A stretch of 16,170 nucleotides of DNA from Intestinibacter sp. (GTDB taxonomy: Bacteria > Bacillota > Clostridia > Peptostreptococcales > Peptostreptococcaceae): positions 1 to 16,170 of the forward strand of contig NZ_JALEXO010000092.1 of NCBI RefSeq assembly GCF_022780145.1. The letters run 5' to 3'. The notes under the pieces were generated by a model. That model saw nothing but the letters and a program-made list of their open reading frames with translations, ran no database searches and was not told the DNA's origin. A program made the translations under genes and the position numbers. The stretch's first letter is position 1; each line of letters begins with the position of its first letter. Shown here piece after piece: positions 14,525 to 16,170 of this stretch.

Positions 14525-14553
14525 TTGAATTGGATAAAAAAATATGTTAATAT
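14525..14553 (+). promoter_or_regulatory. Promoter of codY
   Basis: TTGAAT (14525-14530) is 17 bases from TAATAT (14548-14553), which is preceded by TG at 14545-14546, making an extended -10. It would start transcription near 14560 with a leader of about 80 bases. Within the 178-base topA-codY gap it is the best promoter I see. Confidence 0.55.
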
Positions 14554-14640
14554 TACATTGTGAGACTGTTAATTATATGACATAGTTAGATTAGATTTAT
14601 AAATTTATATTATATTGACTTAAATTAAGGAGAGGATAAT

Positions 14641-15426
14641 ATGGCAAGTGAAGTGCTACAAAAAACTAGAAGAATAAATAAGACTTTGCAAACTAGTAGC
14701 GGAACTAAAGTATCTTTTGATAGATTAGCTGAGACATTAGGAGAGGTTCTAGATGCTAATGTTTATGTTTTAAATACAAAAGGTAAAATATTAGGCCTAT
14801 ATCTTACAGACGTACAAGATAGTTCTGTTATAGAAGATGAAGAGACAAAACAAAAGAGATTTTCAAAAGAATACAACGATAGTTTACTTAAAGTGTCAGA
14901 AACACTAGAAAATTTAACTGGAGAAGAGTTAGTCAAATTATTCCCTGATGAATACAATAGAAGTGAAAAATACTTGACAATAGTTCCAATACTTGGAAGC
15001 GGTCAAAGATTAGGATCATTAGTATTATCAAGATACGATAAGACTTTCAATGATGACGATTTAGTTATATCAGAATATAGTGCTACTGTAATAGGTATGG
15101 AAATACTAAAATCTCAAAGCGAAGAATTAGAAATTGAAATGCGTAAAAAAGCCGTAGTTCAAATGGCAATAGGAACTCTTTCTTATTCTGAGCTTGAAGC
15201 AGTTGAACATATATTTAATGAATTAAATGGAAAAGAAGGTCTACTAGTAGCTAGTAAAATAGCTGATAGAGTTGGAATAACAAGATCAGTAATAGTAAAT
15301 GCCTTGAGAAAATTTGAAAGTGCTGGTGTTATTGAATCTAGATCTTTAGGTATGAAGGGTACTCACATAAAGATACTTAATGACAAATTAATACCAGAAC
15401 TTAAAAAAGTAAGAAATAATTATTAA
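14641..15426 (+). CDS. codY: Global transcriptional repressor CodY
   Basis: CodY is the Firmicutes regulator that binds DNA when GTP and branched-chain amino acids are plentiful, repressing nitrogen, transport and, in pathogens, virulence genes. The 261-residue length is normal. Residues 1-155 form the GAF domain that binds isoleucine, leucine and valine; a linker helix (about 156-180) leads to the C-terminal winged helix. The recognition region ASKIADRVGITRSVIVNALR (204-223) and SAGVIESRSLGMKGTHIKIL (227-246) is nearly identical to other CodY proteins. The start has a strong ribosome site (aaggagagg, 14628-14636). It stands as its own transcription unit, with a promoter upstream and a strong terminator downstream, unlike B. 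subtilis, where codY follows the clpYQ genes. brnQ at the left end of the window imports its effectors. Confidence 0.98.
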   Translation: MASEVLQKTRRINKTLQTSSGTKVSFDRLAETLGEVLDANVYVLNTKGKILGLYLTDVQDSSVIEDEETKQKRFSKEYNDSLLKVSETLENLTGEELVKLFPDEYNRSEKYLTIVPILGSGQRLGSLVLSRYDKTFNDDDLVISEYSATVIGMEILKSQSEELEIEMRKKAVVQMAIGTLSYSELEAVEHIFNELNGKEGLLVASKIADRVGITRSVIVNALRKFESAGVIESRSLGMKGTHIKILNDKLIPELKKVRNNY

Positions 15427-15441
15427 TCTATAAAATTGATG

Positions 15442-15472
15442 AAAATCCTTCTTTATTAAAGAAGGATTTTTT
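15442..15472 (+). terminator. Strong terminator after codY
   Basis: A perfect 13-base stem (aaaatccttcttt, 15442-15454, with aaagaaggatttt, 15458-15470) has a 3-base loop and continues into a T-tract (15467-15472). It lies between codY and rarA, only 26 bases before the rarA start. Confidence 0.92.
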
Positions 15473-15498
15473 CATTATTCCAAATGAGGAGAAAAAAT

Positions 15499-16170
15499 AT
15501 GCAACCTTTAGCAGATAAATTAAGACCAGAGACTATAGACGATATGGTAGGGCAATCGCATATAATCGGAAAGGGAAAGATAATAAATAAGCTGATAGAA
15601 AATAAAACAATTCCAAATATGATTTTATACGGTCCACCTGGAACTGGAAAGACGACTTTAGCAAATATAATAGCAAATGTTACTGGAAAAAAATATATAA
15701 AGCTAAATGCCGTTAATTGTGGAGTAAAAGAAATAAAAGAAGCAATAGATAACAGCAAGAGAGATTTATTTTCATATAATGGTGTAATATTGATGTTAGA
15801 TGAGATACAGGCGTTAAATAAAAAGCAACAACAGTCTCTACTTGAAGTAATAGAAGAGGGTTCTGTAACTTTAATAGCCAGTACAGCTGATAATCCTTAT
15901 TTTGTGGTGTATAAAGCCATTTTAAGTAGAAGTACAGTATTTGAATTTAAGCCTATAAAAAAGGAAGATATCTATAAAGGACTTAAAAGGGCAGTAGATA
16001 AATTAAACAATTTATATACATATGAGAGTATAAATGTTGAAGATGAAGCCTTAAAATACATAGCAAACACTTGTAATGGAGATATGAGAAGCGCTTTAAA
16101 TAAATTAGAGCTCGTATTCAATATAGGAATAGATGTAGGAAATAATTCAGTAAATATAACGTTAGAGGAT
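15499..16170 (+). CDS. rarA: Replication-associated recombination protein A (RarA/MgsA) AAA+ ATPase, 3' end outside window
   Basis: The frame is open from ATG 15499 to the window edge, giving 224 residues of a protein normally about 400-440 long. RarA belongs to the clamp-loader-like AAA+ ATPases and acts at stalled replication forks. The N-terminus PLADKLRPETIDDMVGQSHIIG (3-24) is typical. Walker A is GPPGTGKTT (45-53), Walker B ILMLDE (97-102), the arginine finger R144 (ILSRSTVFEF) and sensor-2 R197 (GDMRSALN). Two departures stand out: DEIQ (101-104) instead of the usual DEIH, and STADNP (128-133) where RarA usually has TTENP. The ribosome site is aggag (15488-15492). A related clamp-loader-like ATPase is possible, but the N-terminus favours RarA. 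Expression is puzzling because the codY terminator ends 26 bases upstream. Confidence 0.88.
   Translation, partial: MQPLADKLRPETIDDMVGQSHIIGKGKIINKLIENKTIPNMILYGPPGTGKTTLANIIANVTGKKYIKLNAVNCGVKEIKEAIDNSKRDLFSYNGVILMLDEIQALNKKQQQSLLEVIEEGSVTLIASTADNPYFVVYKAILSRSTVFEFKPIKKEDIYKGLKRAVDKLNNLYTYESINVEDEALKYIANTCNGDMRSALNKLELVFNIGIDVGNNSVNITLED

Noticed and set aside
1..16170. CRISPR arrays, tRNA or rRNA genes, riboswitches
   Set aside because: No regularly spaced repeats, no clover-leaf with a T-loop GTTCRANNC pattern and no known riboswitch core were seen in the intergenic gaps, all of which are shorter than 180 bases.

Overview
The window is a low-GC, strongly A/T-biased Firmicutes chromosome segment. 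The order rnhB ... yraN - comM - dprA - topA - codY, a 261-residue CodY, and the AGA/ATA-rich codon use point to Clostridia, most likely Peptostreptococcaceae or a close relative. That assignment is inference from gene content and order, because no rRNA or other marker lies in the window. I found no tRNA, rRNA, CRISPR array, insertion sequence or prophage gene, and no gene-free stretch longer than 300 bases. The longest gaps are the 178 bases before codY and the 158 bases between capA and yraN.

Left part (1-2719, + strand): the C-terminal half of a BrnQ branched-chain amino acid carrier, closed by a hairpin terminator; rnhB (ribonuclease HII); and a separately promoted FMN-dependent alpha-hydroxy-acid dehydrogenase-like gene with an unusual N-terminal cysteine cluster. 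A bidirectional terminator follows.

Middle part (2720-9162, - strand): read in the direction of transcription this is a CapA-family metallophosphatase-like protein with its own promoter and terminator, then a sensor kinase and NarL-type regulator, a terminator, then an ABC ATPase and two ABC-2 permeases. The kinase-regulator-ATPase-permease-permease order matches the Bacillus subtilis linearmycin-resistance locus lnrJKLMN. This is probably a sensing and export module against a membrane-active compound. The block separates rnhB from yraN, which I recall as close neighbours in relatives such as Clostridioides difficile, so it looks like a lineage-specific insertion in a conserved region.

Right part (9321-16170, + strand): yraN, comM and dprA are genome-maintenance and DNA-uptake functions. 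They are followed by topA (topoisomerase I) and then, after a promoter region, codY, the GTP and branched-chain amino acid sensor. A strong terminator follows codY, and 26 bases after it starts rarA, a replication-associated AAA+ ATPase cut by the window edge. BrnQ at the left end imports the amino acids that CodY senses.

Most of the window is ordinary housekeeping. The parts that merit a second look are the Lnr-like module with its possible regulator site, the cysteine-bearing FMN enzyme, and the regulatory DNA around codY and rarA.
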